64,000 bases of DNA from Desulfobacula toluolica Tol2 (lineage in GTDB: Bacteria; Desulfobacterota; Desulfobacteria; Desulfobacterales; Desulfobacteraceae): contig NC_018645.1 in the NCBI RefSeq assembly GCF_000307105.1, positions 4,226,001 to 4,290,000 of the forward strand. Reading direction: 5' to 3'. The notes beneath the pieces are model-generated. The model saw only the letters and a list, made by a program, of their open reading frames with translations. It ran no database searches and was not told where the DNA came from. The stretch's first letter is position 1. Each line of letters opens with the position of its first letter. This document shows positions 8,293 to 19,900 of this stretch, piece after piece. Position numbers and translations under genes: made by a program.

Positions 8293-10089
8293 ATGCCCCA
8301 GAACAACTTGCCCTTGACCGGGTTTGACGAAATGAACTTGAGCCCCCCTGTGTTTTCTGCATTGCAGGATGTGGGCTATGAAACTCCAACCCCGATCCAG
8401 GCAATGACCATCCCCCATCTGATCCGGAACAAAGATGTGCTGGGCCAGGCCCGGACCGGCACCGGCAAAACAGCCGCCTTTGCCCTGCCACTGCTATCCC
8501 GGATTGACCTTGACAACAAACGGCCCCAGGTATTGGTATTGACCCCCACCCGGGAACTGGCCATCCAGGTGGCAGAATCCTTTAAGACCTATGGTGCAAG
8601 AATGAAAGGGCTGAACGTATTGTCCGTTTACGGAGGACAAAGTTACGGAATTCAGCTGAACCAGCTCAAAAAAGGCGTCCATGTGGTCGTGGGAACACCC
8701 GGCCGGCTCATGGATCATATGCGAAAAAAAACCGTGTCATTTGCAGACCTTTTTTGTGTAATCCTGGATGAGGCAGATGAAATGCTTCACATGGGCTTTA
8801 TTGATGATGTGGAATGGATACTGGACAGAACGCCACCCGATTCACAAACCGCTCTTTTCTCAGCCACCATGCCCAGGCCAATCCAAAAGATTGCCCAAAA
8901 ATATCTTACATCACCGGAAGAATTTTTTATCAAACCGGACAACACGGAACTTAATACCATCAAACAGCAATACTGGATGGTCAATGGAGCTAAAAAAGCG
9001 CACGCCCTGACCCGTATACTGGAGGCTGTCTCCTTTGACGGGGTGATTGTGTTTGTTAAAACCAAAACCGCAACACTTGAGCTGGCAAAAATTCTTGAAG
9101 ACAAAGGATTCAAAGCCGAGGCCCTGAACGGGGATCTTGCCCAGAATGCAAGAGAACGAACCGTTAACCGGCTTAAAAACAGCCATATCGACATTCTGGT
9201 GGCAACTGATGTTGCGGCCAGGGGTCTTGATGTGGACCGAATCTCCCATGTAATTAATTATGATATGCCTTCCAAGGTTGACCCCTATGTCCACAGGATC
9301 GGCAGAACCGGCAGAGCCGGCCGGACAGGAGAAGCCATCCTGTTTGTTTCCCGAAATGAACGCTGGATGCTGAAAGTTATTGAAAAAGCCACAAAACAAA
9401 AAATTCAGGAAATCAGCCTGCCCTCCAACAAAACCATTAATAAGAAGAGAATAGCCGACTTTAAGCAGGCCATTACTCAAACCCTGGAATCAAAAGACCT
9501 GAATGTTTTTCAAGAACTGCTTGAAGGATATGCCCAGGAACAGGACATCCCTGTTGTACAGGTTGCAGCTGCCCTTGCGAAATTAGCCCATGGAGACAGC
9601 CCTTTCCTGTTGCCTGCGGATAAAGACAAAAAAACCGCAACAGCTAAGCCAGCCCGAAAAAAACAGGCTGCCCCGAAAAACATTTCAAATAACAGGAACA
9701 CGACAGAAAGAACAAACAAGCCGGGTAATACAGCAAGAAAACAAACACCCAAACCAATGAAAAAACAAACCTCCTCCCAAAAAGCAAATATTACTCCCAC
9801 AAAAGAAACAAACATTGCTCCCCAGGAACAAGCAAGTGTGCCACCCCTGGAAAAAGGCATGGAAAGATACCGAATTGAAGTGGGACGTCTCCACGGGGTC
9901 CAGGCTGGAAATATTGTCGGAGCCATTGCAAATGAAGCCGGTCTTGACAGCAAACACATCGGCCATATAAATATCAACCAGGATTTTTCCTTTGTGGATC
10001 TTCCATACGGTATGCCAAAAGAAATTTTCAGGCTCCTGAAAAGAACCTGGGTAAAATCCCAGCAAATGTCAATCTCAAAATGTGCCTGA
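8293..10089 (+). CDS. deaD: DEAD-box RNA helicase with DbpA-type C-terminal domain
   Basis: ATP-dependent RNA helicase of about 598 residues, acting on ribosome assembly or RNA decay in the cytoplasm. Motifs in order: Q motif (YETPTPIQ), Walker A ARTGTGKTAAF, PTRELAIQ, GTPGR, DEADEMLHMGF, SATMP, ATDVAARGLDVD and HRIGRTGRAG. A lysine-rich linker (about residues 445-530) is followed by a DbpA-like RNA-binding domain (MERYRIEVGRLHGVQAGNIVG). AAGGA is placed for the ATG at 8293; the frame extends upstream to a GTG at 8263 with no good site. A stem-loop terminator lies 40 bases after the stop. Confidence 0.94.
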   Translation: MPQNNLPLTGFDEMNLSPPVFSALQDVGYETPTPIQAMTIPHLIRNKDVLGQARTGTGKTAAFALPLLSRIDLDNKRPQVLVLTPTRELAIQVAESFKTYGARMKGLNVLSVYGGQSYGIQLNQLKKGVHVVVGTPGRLMDHMRKKTVSFADLFCVILDEADEMLHMGFIDDVEWILDRTPPDSQTALFSATMPRPIQKIAQKYLTSPEEFFIKPDNTELNTIKQQYWMVNGAKKAHALTRILEAVSFDGVIVFVKTKTATLELAKILEDKGFKAEALNGDLAQNARERTVNRLKNSHIDILVATDVAARGLDVDRISHVINYDMPSKVDPYVHRIGRTGRAGRTGEAILFVSRNERWMLKVIEKATKQKIQEISLPSNKTINKKRIADFKQAITQTLESKDLNVFQELLEGYAQEQDIPVVQVAAALAKLAHGDSPFLLPADKDKKTATAKPARKKQAAPKNISNNRNTTERTNKPGNTARKQTPKPMKKQTSSQKANITPTKETNIAPQEQASVPPLEKGMERYRIEVGRLHGVQAGNIVGAIANEAGLDSKHIGHININQDFSFVDLPYGMPKEIFRLLKRTWVKSQQMSISKCA

Positions 10090-10128
10090 AGAACCCTATC
10101 CGCATTATTGCACCCCTAAAAAAAACAG

Positions 10129-10165
10129 GAACAAGGACAATCCATTAAGGAATCTGTCCTTGTTC
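10129..10165 (+). terminator. Terminator-like stem-loop after deaD
   Basis: Inverted repeat GAACAAGGACA...TGTCCTTGTTC with a 15-base loop, 40 bases after the deaD stop. No long U-tract follows. The rest of the gap to 10364 is AT-rich, with nothing else recognised. Confidence 0.6.
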
Positions 10166-10364
10166 TACAGTCTGTTGACTTGGTTTTGTTATCAACTTTT
10201 CCCATAAGCAGGCCCCCTGCCCGTTTTTTTGCCGTCTTATAAAATAAAAAATTTAATTCATTATTGAAGCGTATACGAGATTTATGGTATCTAATAATTT
10301 ATAACTCTATCTTGTTTGTTCAGCAAAAAAAAAACAATCCCATAAACAATAAGGACGGTATGCC

Positions 10365-10763
10365 ATGGATGAAGCAATCAAATTGTTAAGTATCAGCAGA
10401 GTGTTGGAAAAAATGATAAATCATACGGCAAATGACATTTTTTATACATACAGAGATATGTTTTTGATGATGGAAAACACCTACATTGTTCCAGCTGTCT
10501 GGGGTGCCATGGAAAACGGGGAACTGGACGAGACACAAAAGGAAATACACAAAAAAATAAAAAAACTGGTGAACGATTCAATATCAGCTCTTTTCATAAA
10601 AAATATGACTGACCCGCAGGCCTTTGCCATCAAGTATCTTGTAAACAGAACCATGATTTACACCATATCATACATGATTGAAACGACTAGAAATCAAGTA
10701 TCCCAAGGGGCCATCACAGCCAATGACATGTTGACCAACCTGAAACCCATGGGAAATGCCTGA
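10365..10763 (+). CDS. Hypothetical protein, helical
   Basis: A 132-residue protein that is not recognised. It is predicted to be almost all helix, without a signal peptide or membrane segment. It contains Met- and Asn-rich patches and a basic central stretch (KEIHKKIKKLVND). The start is supported by AAGGA eleven bases before the ATG. It stands alone, converging on the megasynthase gene, with a stem-loop between them. Confidence 0.6.
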   Translation: MDEAIKLLSISRVLEKMINHTANDIFYTYRDMFLMMENTYIVPAVWGAMENGELDETQKEIHKKIKKLVNDSISALFIKNMTDPQAFAIKYLVNRTMIYTISYMIETTRNQVSQGAITANDMLTNLKPMGNA

Positions 10764-10884
10764 ATCAAAACATGTGTTATCAACGCTTTTATAAGCGAAC
10801 CTGAAAATAAAAAAAAAGAAATCAAATCGTAGGGTGAGATCGCCCGTTATGGAAAGGCGGCAATAAAAAGATGGCGACAAGTTA

Positions 10885-10924
10885 ACATACGCCTCTGCCC
10901 GGTATTCCAGCCAGAGGCGTATGT
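10885..10924. terminator. Stem-loop between convergent genes
   Basis: Inverted repeat ACATACGCCTCTG...CAGAGGCGTATGT followed on the plus strand by a T-rich stretch. It lies 24 bases beyond the 3' end of the megasynthase gene and 122 bases beyond the 10365-10763 gene. It probably ends both transcripts. Confidence 0.65.
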
Positions 10925-10948
10925 ATTTATGTATTCAGGAAAATATAT

Positions 10949-13900
10949 TTACCTGACCGTTGAATCCACCTTTTCTTCTGAAAAAGAAAACTCAACCTGA
11001 TCAGCGATCTGATCCTCGGAATCAAGCCGGTTGAGCTTCACCATTTCAAAGCTGTCCACCTCAATAAACACAACCCCTTTTTCATCCACCAGTGTCAGGT
11101 CATAGGTATTTGTCTCTTCACCTGAGTCTGTCTTTTGGGTGATGCAAAAATATTTCGTATGTTTTTCAACATCTTTATAAAATTTAAAGGATTTTATTTT
11201 ATAAGGCAAAACAGTTCTTGAGGAGGTAAAAAACTCAAGAAGGCCGCCTGTCTGGAACATGGCATCCACAAGTATGGGGGCTGCCACAAAATTGGGATTT
11301 TTCACCCCTTTGAAAAACTCTTTGTTGCTGTTGTCTTGCACTGTTGTGACCAATGTCGTGCCGTCAAAGGAATTAATATCCGTGATGGTGTTGAAAAGCC
11401 CGAACATGAACAAGCGTTTGGGGTTATATACCAAAGTTTCCAGATCGCCTTTCCAGGAAACCGGTTTAAATTCCGGCAATTTGATCTTTTTTGTTTTTAA
11501 CGGCTTTTGTGCAAACCTGTACTTGCCTTCATAATGAAGCTTTGGATCACCCATAACAACTCCGTTGGGATTTTTAAATACAGAAGTGATCCGGCAGTCA
11601 AACAGGCCGTCTTGCTCACGTTTTCCTGAAATCAGCAATTCTTTGGGACGTTGCTTTAACAATTTGATACCGTAAGGAATCTGAAAATCGGACAATTCCA
11701 CAAAAAGGGCCTTGTCTTCGGACAGGGAACCTGCCACTTCAGCCATGGTTTCAATGCCTGTGGCACCAAGGAAAAGCGGCACACCGTCCATGGTATGATC
11801 GTGGAGGAAAAGATCCCTTTCAATATCCAGCACCCTTGAATAGGTCATGCCTGTATCGGTCTTTTCAACCGGGGTGTCCAGAAAAGGAAAAGCAATATCT
11901 GCAGGGTCACCCAAAATACCATCCTTGTCAAAAGAATAATCAAGGCCTGAAAAAACCATTTCAGACTCTGTTTTATCCAAAAGATCAGCCATGAAAAACT
12001 TGACTCCCTGATCCATGGGCAGAAACTGGATGCCTCTTTCCTCCAGAACCATTTTCACAGTTGGATTGGTTGCCATTCCCACCCCGCCCCAGGCAGTCCA
12101 GGCATATACTTTGTAGGTTCTTTCAGGATGAAGCTGTTTTTGCCTGAAAAGTGTTTTTCCAAGGAAATCATTGGCTGCTGTATAATCTGCCTGGCCTTCG
12201 TTTCCAAAACGGGCAGTGACCGACGAGAAGGTAAAGAAATATTTATAATCCCTGTCCTGAAAGGCTGCCAGAAGGTTTCTCATGCCCTTTACCTTGACAT
12301 CCACCACCAGCTCAAAAGACCAGAGTTCCTTTTTGGGGATAAACTGACTCATCTCCATGCCGGCGGCATGAAAAACGCCGTCAATCCTTTCATATTTGTC
12401 CACCGTAGCTTTTACAGCATCGGCATCTGTTACATCAACACAATTGTATTCAACACTGACCCCCATGGACTGAAGGGTTTCAATATTGTCAATGGATTGT
12501 CGCACCCTCATCAGGCGATCCAAAGCCCGCTTGATTTCAACGGGTTTCACTCCCGGCATATCGGCTTTCAGCAGGGCCATAAGATCCGGCTGGGTGGATG
12601 CTTTATCCAGGTACTTTTGATCTGTGCTGTAAATATCATTGATATCCAGGATAATCAGGTTTGTTTTGTACTTTGTCACCACCTTTTTTATGATTTCATA
12701 AGTAATGCCGCCTGCTCCGCCCGTAACAAGCATCGTATCGTTATCGGATATGATTTGCTGCGTTTTATCTGCAATGGACGGTTTCATGGAGATGACATAC
12801 CGTTTTTTATTCTTGTATCCCACCTCTACTTGTGTGTCATCAGATAAAAGCTCATTCAAGAACAGATCCGTAATCTTATCAACACTCTTTTTCGGATTTT
12901 TGTAGGAAAAATCCACCACCTTGACCATGGTGTCGGACAACTCCTTGTTTACCGTCTTCATAAGCCCAGAAAGCCCTGCAAACAGAGGATGAATATCACC
13001 GCACTCTTCCATATAAGGAAAAACAACCGAATCAAAGGATATGGTTCCAATTAGGGTCTCTTTTTGATCAAGGTTTTCAAACAAGCTTTTGATCATCACG
13101 AAAAAAGATTTAATGGTTGTGTTAAGGGCCTCATCCAAATCCCCTTTGGCATCAAAATAGCTGTCAAGTGGGGCCAAATGGATAAAACCGTTGATTTGCG
13201 GGTAGGCTTTTTTAAATTCTTCCACCCTTTTTTCCGTGGCCTTCACATCTGTCAGGTCAAAGGCGAAATCAGCGTCTTTGGCACCAATGGTAATAACCTC
13301 GCCCTGTTTTTGTTGTATTTTTTTGATAATCTCTTTGGCAAATCCGTGACTGTCAAGGGAGACAATGATCTTTTTGTCTTTAAAATCCTTGTCAGCCAGT
13401 TGCGGGACATCTGATTCACAGGCCCGGACAATCAAGCGCTTAATGGGGGATGCCGGATCAGGAAACTCATCGTCCGCCTTTGAAGGCGTAAGAATTTGCT
13501 TTGCCTGTGAGGCATCATCGCCTGCCGAAAGAACTGCTGGTTCCGCCTGGGGTGCTTGTGCCTTGCCTGACCTGTCCTTAATATAGTCGGCCAGCTTGGC
13601 AATGGTGTTCAAATCCCGGAGCTTTAAATCATCCGGTACTGAAAAACCAAAATGAGAAGCAACCTTGGCAAAAATTTCAACCTGTTTCACCGTATCTATC
13701 CCAAGATCAGCTTCAAGATCCAGATCATCTTCCAGCATGTCTTGTGTATACCCGGTCTGGGCTGAAATCACCTGTTTAACTATGAAAATCGCATCCTCTT
13801 CTTTTGCCGGTGCATCGTCAGCCACATGGATCGCTTCTGATGATTTTTCCTGTGTTTGCACTTCACCGGATATGTTTTCACCTGATGCACTCTCAGTTGC

Positions 13901-16900
13901 ACCGCTGGTTCTGGATTGAACATACTCAGCCAGTTTGGCAATGGTGTTCAAATCCCGGAGCTTTAAATCATCCGGCACTGAAAAGCCAAAATGAGAAGAA
14001 ACCTTGGCAAAAATTTCAACCTGTTTCACCGTATCTATCCCAAGATCAGCTTCAAGATCCAGATCATCTTCCAGCATGTCCGTTGTATAGCCGGTCTGTT
14101 CGGCAATCACTTCCCTGACCGTATCAACGACATTGGAAAAACTTTGAGCGGCAGCTGCTTTGACTTTTGCGGCCCCCTTTTCGGGCTGTGATTGACCGGG
14201 CTGTGTTTGACCGGACGGGTCGGGCTCAGTCTCGTTTTGTCCGGTCACATCCGTTCCAATCCTTATATGAACATAATCTGCAAGCTTTGCAATGGTGTTC
14301 AGATCCCGAAGCTTTAAATCATCCGGCACTGAAAATCCAAACGTGGATGAAATCTTTGCAAAAATTTCAACCTGCTTTACCGTATCAATGCCGAGGTCTG
14401 CCTCCAGATCCAGATCATCTTCCAGCATGTCAACCGTATACCCGGTCTGTTCGGCAATCACGTCTCTGATCATGGCAACCGCATTGGAGGGAACTTTTGC
14501 GTTTTGTAACGGTCTGGATTCTGATTTGACCGTATCCGATTTAACAAGATCAGACTGAATCACATCCGGTGTCACCGCAGCCGAATTTGCCGCAGACATA
14601 CCAGCTCTTGTCTCAACATACTCTCCCAGCTTGTCGATAGTGTTCAGATCCCGAAGCTTTAAATCATCAGGTACTGAAAATCCAAAACGCGAAGCAATAT
14701 TTCCAAAGATCTCAACTTGTTTTACAGTATCAATTCCAAGGTCTGCTTCAAGGTCCAGATCCTTTTCCAGCATATCTACCGTGTATCCGGTCTGCTCGGC
14801 AATAATTGTTTTAATTGCTGTAAAAATGGCAGCCTGGCCTGGTACGGCAACAGGATTTGCATCAATCTGTGCTGCTGTCTGTGCCACAACCGCAGCCGGG
14901 ACAGCTATGGTCGGCTTGGCAGGAACAGCCTGGATTCCTGGGCTTTCAACTTTTCTTGTTTTCTTGGTTAACGAAGGCAAAGCTTCTCCTCCTGCCACGG
15001 CACACAAGGTATTGTCAATAATCTTCAGCTCGGGATTTTCCGATCCGGTGATCTTTTGTAACCAGGCCTGGTATCGGTCATTGCCTTTAACAGCATTTTC
15101 CTCCACCCGTTTGACAAACATAAAAGCAAAATGGGAACCAAACCCTGCAGCCAGGTGCAGGCCATATTCAGAATCAATCTTGTCCTGGCCTGAAAAACTG
15201 AGTTTCTTAAAATGCTCGGGAATTTTTTTCAGGTTGGCAATGGGAGGAGCTTTTCTTTTTTGCAGAGCTTTAACCAGGACAACGTCTTCCACGGCAGCAC
15301 CCAGAGTATGGCCGGTAAACCCCTTTGTGTTGGATATGCAGATACTGTTCAGGTGTTCGGCAAATGTTGTCTCAAGGGCAGTGACTTCTGCATCAGCACT
15401 TCCTCCCCTTGCAGGCGTATATGTTTCATGAGACATAAACAATAATTTGTCGGCATAATCTTTTTTGCGCATGCCGTTTTGCTGTTCCACTTTTGTGATG
15501 AATTTATCCATCTCGTGGGACATATGGGGAACATCAATATTATAGGTGTGATAAGCGGAATTGGCAATATGAGTGCCCAGGATCTCGCACTGGCCGTTCA
15601 TACCTCTTTTTTTTGCACAGGTTTCACTTTCAATTACCAGGCCAACTGCGCCCGAACCCAGAATGGTTCCGTTCCGGTCTTCATCAAAGGGTTTGGCAGC
15701 TTCGGACACACGTTTTTTAATGGTGGCTGCTCCAAGAGCCAGAAAGCCTGATCCCACCCACTGGTTCTGATTGGTGGAAGTTGCGTTTTCACCGCCCACC
15801 ACAAGCACACGCTTGCATCGACCGACCCTGATCCAGTCTTCGGCTATGCCGATGGCAAGTGTGGTGGAAGCACAGGCGGAACTGACCAGCGTATTAGGTC
15901 CCTTGGCCTTGATGATCTGGGCCAGATGAGCTGATCCTAATGGACAGGCATTGGCAAGAAAATTACGGTCAAACTTGTAGGTGTCAAAATCCGAACGTTT
16001 TCTTGCTTTTGCCTTGAAAAACCAGTCTGTAAGGCGTTCTTTAATCTCCAGATCCTTGATTTTCTCCATGAGAAAATAATAGATATTTTCAAACTCTTCA
16101 TAGGGTTTGAGAAATAATTTTTCATAAAAATATTTCTCCATCTCCGACATCAGGGTTTCCCCATTGGGCCATAAAGAGGTAATGATCACACCGGTTTCTT
16201 CCTGCATATCTTCAGGCAAAGCAAAGCCGTTGGGAATCATTGTCTTGCCGTCTTTCACCTTTTTATACTGCATCACCAAAGGTATGTTTGCATCTTTTAA
16301 CGCCTCGATTCCGGCGGCAATACCCATACCCATGGTGATATCGTATTGTTCTTTAATACCGTATTCATCAGTCAGATCAAAATAGCCCAATTGTCCGGCC
16401 AGATGAATAACATCTTCGGTTTTGGTGATCTGGACAAACCTGGCATTACCATCAGGCTGTTTGTAGAGCTTGATGATATTCTTGTCTGTTATTTTTTCCT
16501 GTTCTTCAATTGTAAGAGAATCAATAAAATTTTCACCGTTTAAAATGGCATCAAAATTATCACTTGCAAAAACCCGTCTTGTTTTGCCTGGAAGGCCCAC
16601 TGAAACCCCTGAAATCACAATTCTGTTGGTATTAAAATTATATCTTTCAATGGCCTCAATGGCGTTTTCACGCTGCTGGCGCTGATATTCCTTGAAAAGG
16701 ATCTGATCAACCAATTTGCTGTTATTCAGCTTAAAGGATTCAAAATCTTCAGACATCTCTATTTGAGGCAGCTCCTCTTTGGGTTTTCCGGTAAATTTTG
16801 GTTCAACTGCCTGCACAGATTTTACCTCAAAAATGCTGTTGCAGTCTGCCAGGTATTTTCTACAGGCATCAAATGATTTCACCTCGCCTACTTTGGCATC

Positions 16901-19900
16901 CACGGATACGGCAGTATCATATTCCCCGATATTGATGTTTTTCAAGAGATTCACCAGCAGCCGTGAAGGCCCGATCTCTATAAAATGGGTTCTGCCGGAT
17001 GCATACACATGTTCAATGGATTTGATAAATTCAACTGGCGAAATAATCTGTCTGGCTAAAAGGTCTTTGACCTCGGCCCGTCTTTCCGGATATGGTCCGG
17101 CAATGGTGTTGGAGATAATTCTTCCAAATCTTGTCTCATTAAAGGTAATGGTGTCCAGATAGGCTCTTAACTTATCCGAAGCATCTTTCAGCAACGGGGT
17201 ATGGAAAGCACCGGTCAAATTCAGTTTTTTGTAAAAAACCTCCTGCTGTGTCAAAAAAGCACAGAATTTTTCAATCTCTTCGGCCTTGCCCGAGACAGCC
17301 GTCTGTTTTTCACTGTTTTTATTGGTGATATAAATATTGGAAACAAAAGATTTTCTGATCAAATGCTCTGTCTCTTTTTCATTTTTAAACACCACCATAA
17401 TTTTTCCAGGAACCTTGAGAGTGGAATCATACATGAGATCCGAGCGTTTGATGATCAGGCGCATGGCATCTTCAAACCCGAGCATGCCGCTGCAGAACAG
17501 TGCTGTGTATTCTCCCACACTGTGACCGATAAAGTAATCCGGAGAAAACCCCTCCTGGGACAAACGGCTGTAAACAGCAGCAGACGACAGGAACACAGCA
17601 GGCTGGGTATTCTGTGTTGAATTAATGGCATCATCCGTGCCAAACATCATGTCCAGCAGGGAATATCCCCGTTGTTCAACAAAAATTCTTTCGCCTTTTT
17701 CCATCACCATTCTGATGTGGGCATCTTTTTCAAAAAGCTCTTTCATCATACGGCTTCTCTGTGCGCCCTGACCTGAAAGAAGAGCCACCATTCTCAATTT
17801 TTGACCCCTGTTGTCCGCTGAATAGGCATGATCAATTAATACGATATCATCCCCGGATGCTGCCTTGAATTGGGCTTCAATTACCGGCTGTTCTTTTTCA
17901 AGCACAGCAGGCAGAGTACTCATGATCATATGGCAGTGGTTGCCGCCAATGCCGTTGACATTGGACGCAAACCTGAAGGGCTGTCCCTTTGGCCTGACCT
18001 TTATCCGGTCCGCAGGTTTTAAAATTTTACTGTCATTTAAAATGGAATGTTCAGACTCATAATTAAAGTCAGGCAAAATTTTTCCCTTATGGTTCATAAG
18101 CATCAATTTTGCCATGGCAACTGCTGGATTGGCAGCCTTGAAATACCCGAACTGAGGCTTGACATTTCCACAATGCATTTCATGATCAAAACAATTTTCA
18201 ACCACCTGTTTTTCAACGATATCCCCAAAAATATTGGAAAATGCAAACAGATCCAGATGCTGGATATCCTGCTTTCTGATGCCGCTTTTATGATAGGTTT
18301 CATTGATAGTGGAGACAAATGTTTTTTCCGAAGGCGAAAGCAGGTGATCCGGCACGCTTGAGCGCACTGCACAATCATTGATCTCACCCAGGATCTGCAT
18401 ATCATATTCCCGTGCTTTCTTATAAGTGGTCATCAAATGAATGGCTGCACCCTCACCCATCACATAACCGTCAGCCCTTGAATCAAAAAAGTTGCAGTCC
18501 CCTTCCGACAACAGTCCAAGACGCTTGAACGCCATGAGGACAGCCGGGTACAGGTTGCAGTCGACTCCGCCTGCAAGAACAAAATCAAGATCTTTGTGTT
18601 TCAGGTTCCGGGCGGCATTTCTCATGGCAATAAAGGACGAGGCACAGGATGCGTCAATCACATAATTGGCACCGTTTAAACCGAAATAATTGGCAATCCT
18701 GCCGGAAATGATGTTGGACAACAAACCCGGAGTGGTATCCTCGTTGTTCTCGGGAAAGGCGTTGCGGATAGATTCCACAAGTTGTTCGGAAAGACGTGTG
18801 CAGGAATCAGAGTCAATCTTGGAACAATTTTTAAGCAGATTGCCGACAAAGTGTTTTCGAACCCGGATAATATTTTTGCTCTGCCGCTCTCCTGCAATGG
18901 TGCCCAGGATGGTACCAACCTTGTTGGCAGCGCTTAACTGACCCAGAAGGCCTGAACTTTCAAGTGCTTCGTTGGCTGCCTCAAGTCCGAAAATCTGACC
19001 CCTTTCAATGGATTTGACCATCATGGGCGGCATCCGGTATTTCAGGTTGTTGAATTTATAATCTTTGACCACACCTGCATTGACTTTGGGAAGCCAAAAG
19101 GGAGATTTTTTATCAAGGCTTGAATACGCATCATTATCAAAATGAGAAGCCGGGATATCGGACAATTGTTTTTTTCCTGATTCAAGCTTTTCCCAGAACT
19201 CTTCGGTGTTTTTTGCACCCGGAAGAAACACTCCAAGGCCTGCAACCACAATGCGGTCATCATTAAAATCATAGGCTGTATCCGTAAAAATATCCCGGGG
19301 AACCGACTTGTAATTCTGTGTCATCTGCTCAACCACAATGTGGTAATTAATCCCCCCAAACCCATAAGACGAAACCGCAGCTTTCCTGGATGTTTTGCCG
19401 TCAGAAGACCATTCTTTGGCGTCTTTTACAATAAACAGGGAAGATTCTTCTAAATTATGATTTTTAGAAAGAGTTTCAAATTGCCCGTTGGGCGGCAGCA
19501 TACCTTTGTTGACCGTTAATAATGCCTTTAAAATACCTGCTGAACCGGCACACCCCAAAAGATGTCCGATCTGGGATTTAATGGAACTGATACCGGCACC
19601 TGCATTTTTATAGACTGAATTCAAAGTCTCAAGCTCTGCCTGGTCACCAATCGTCGTGGATGTTCCGTGTGCTTCAATAAATCCGATATCTTCAGGTTTA
19701 ATGCCGGGTCTTATATTTTCAAAACAGCGCTGTACACTCAATACCTGACCCGCCGGATTTGGTGCGGCAATGGCTTTTCCTTTGCCGTCGGAACTGGACC
19801 CAATGGAATTGATAACCCCGAAAATACGATTTTTGTCCCGGATGGCATCTTTCATTCTTTTTAAAACAAAAATAACCGAGCCCTCACCCAGGATAAACCC

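Noticed and set aside
13580-14830. Regularly spaced repeats as a CRISPR array
   Set aside because: They are coding ACP domains of about 70 residues with conserved protein sequence; spacing and length do not fit CRISPR.
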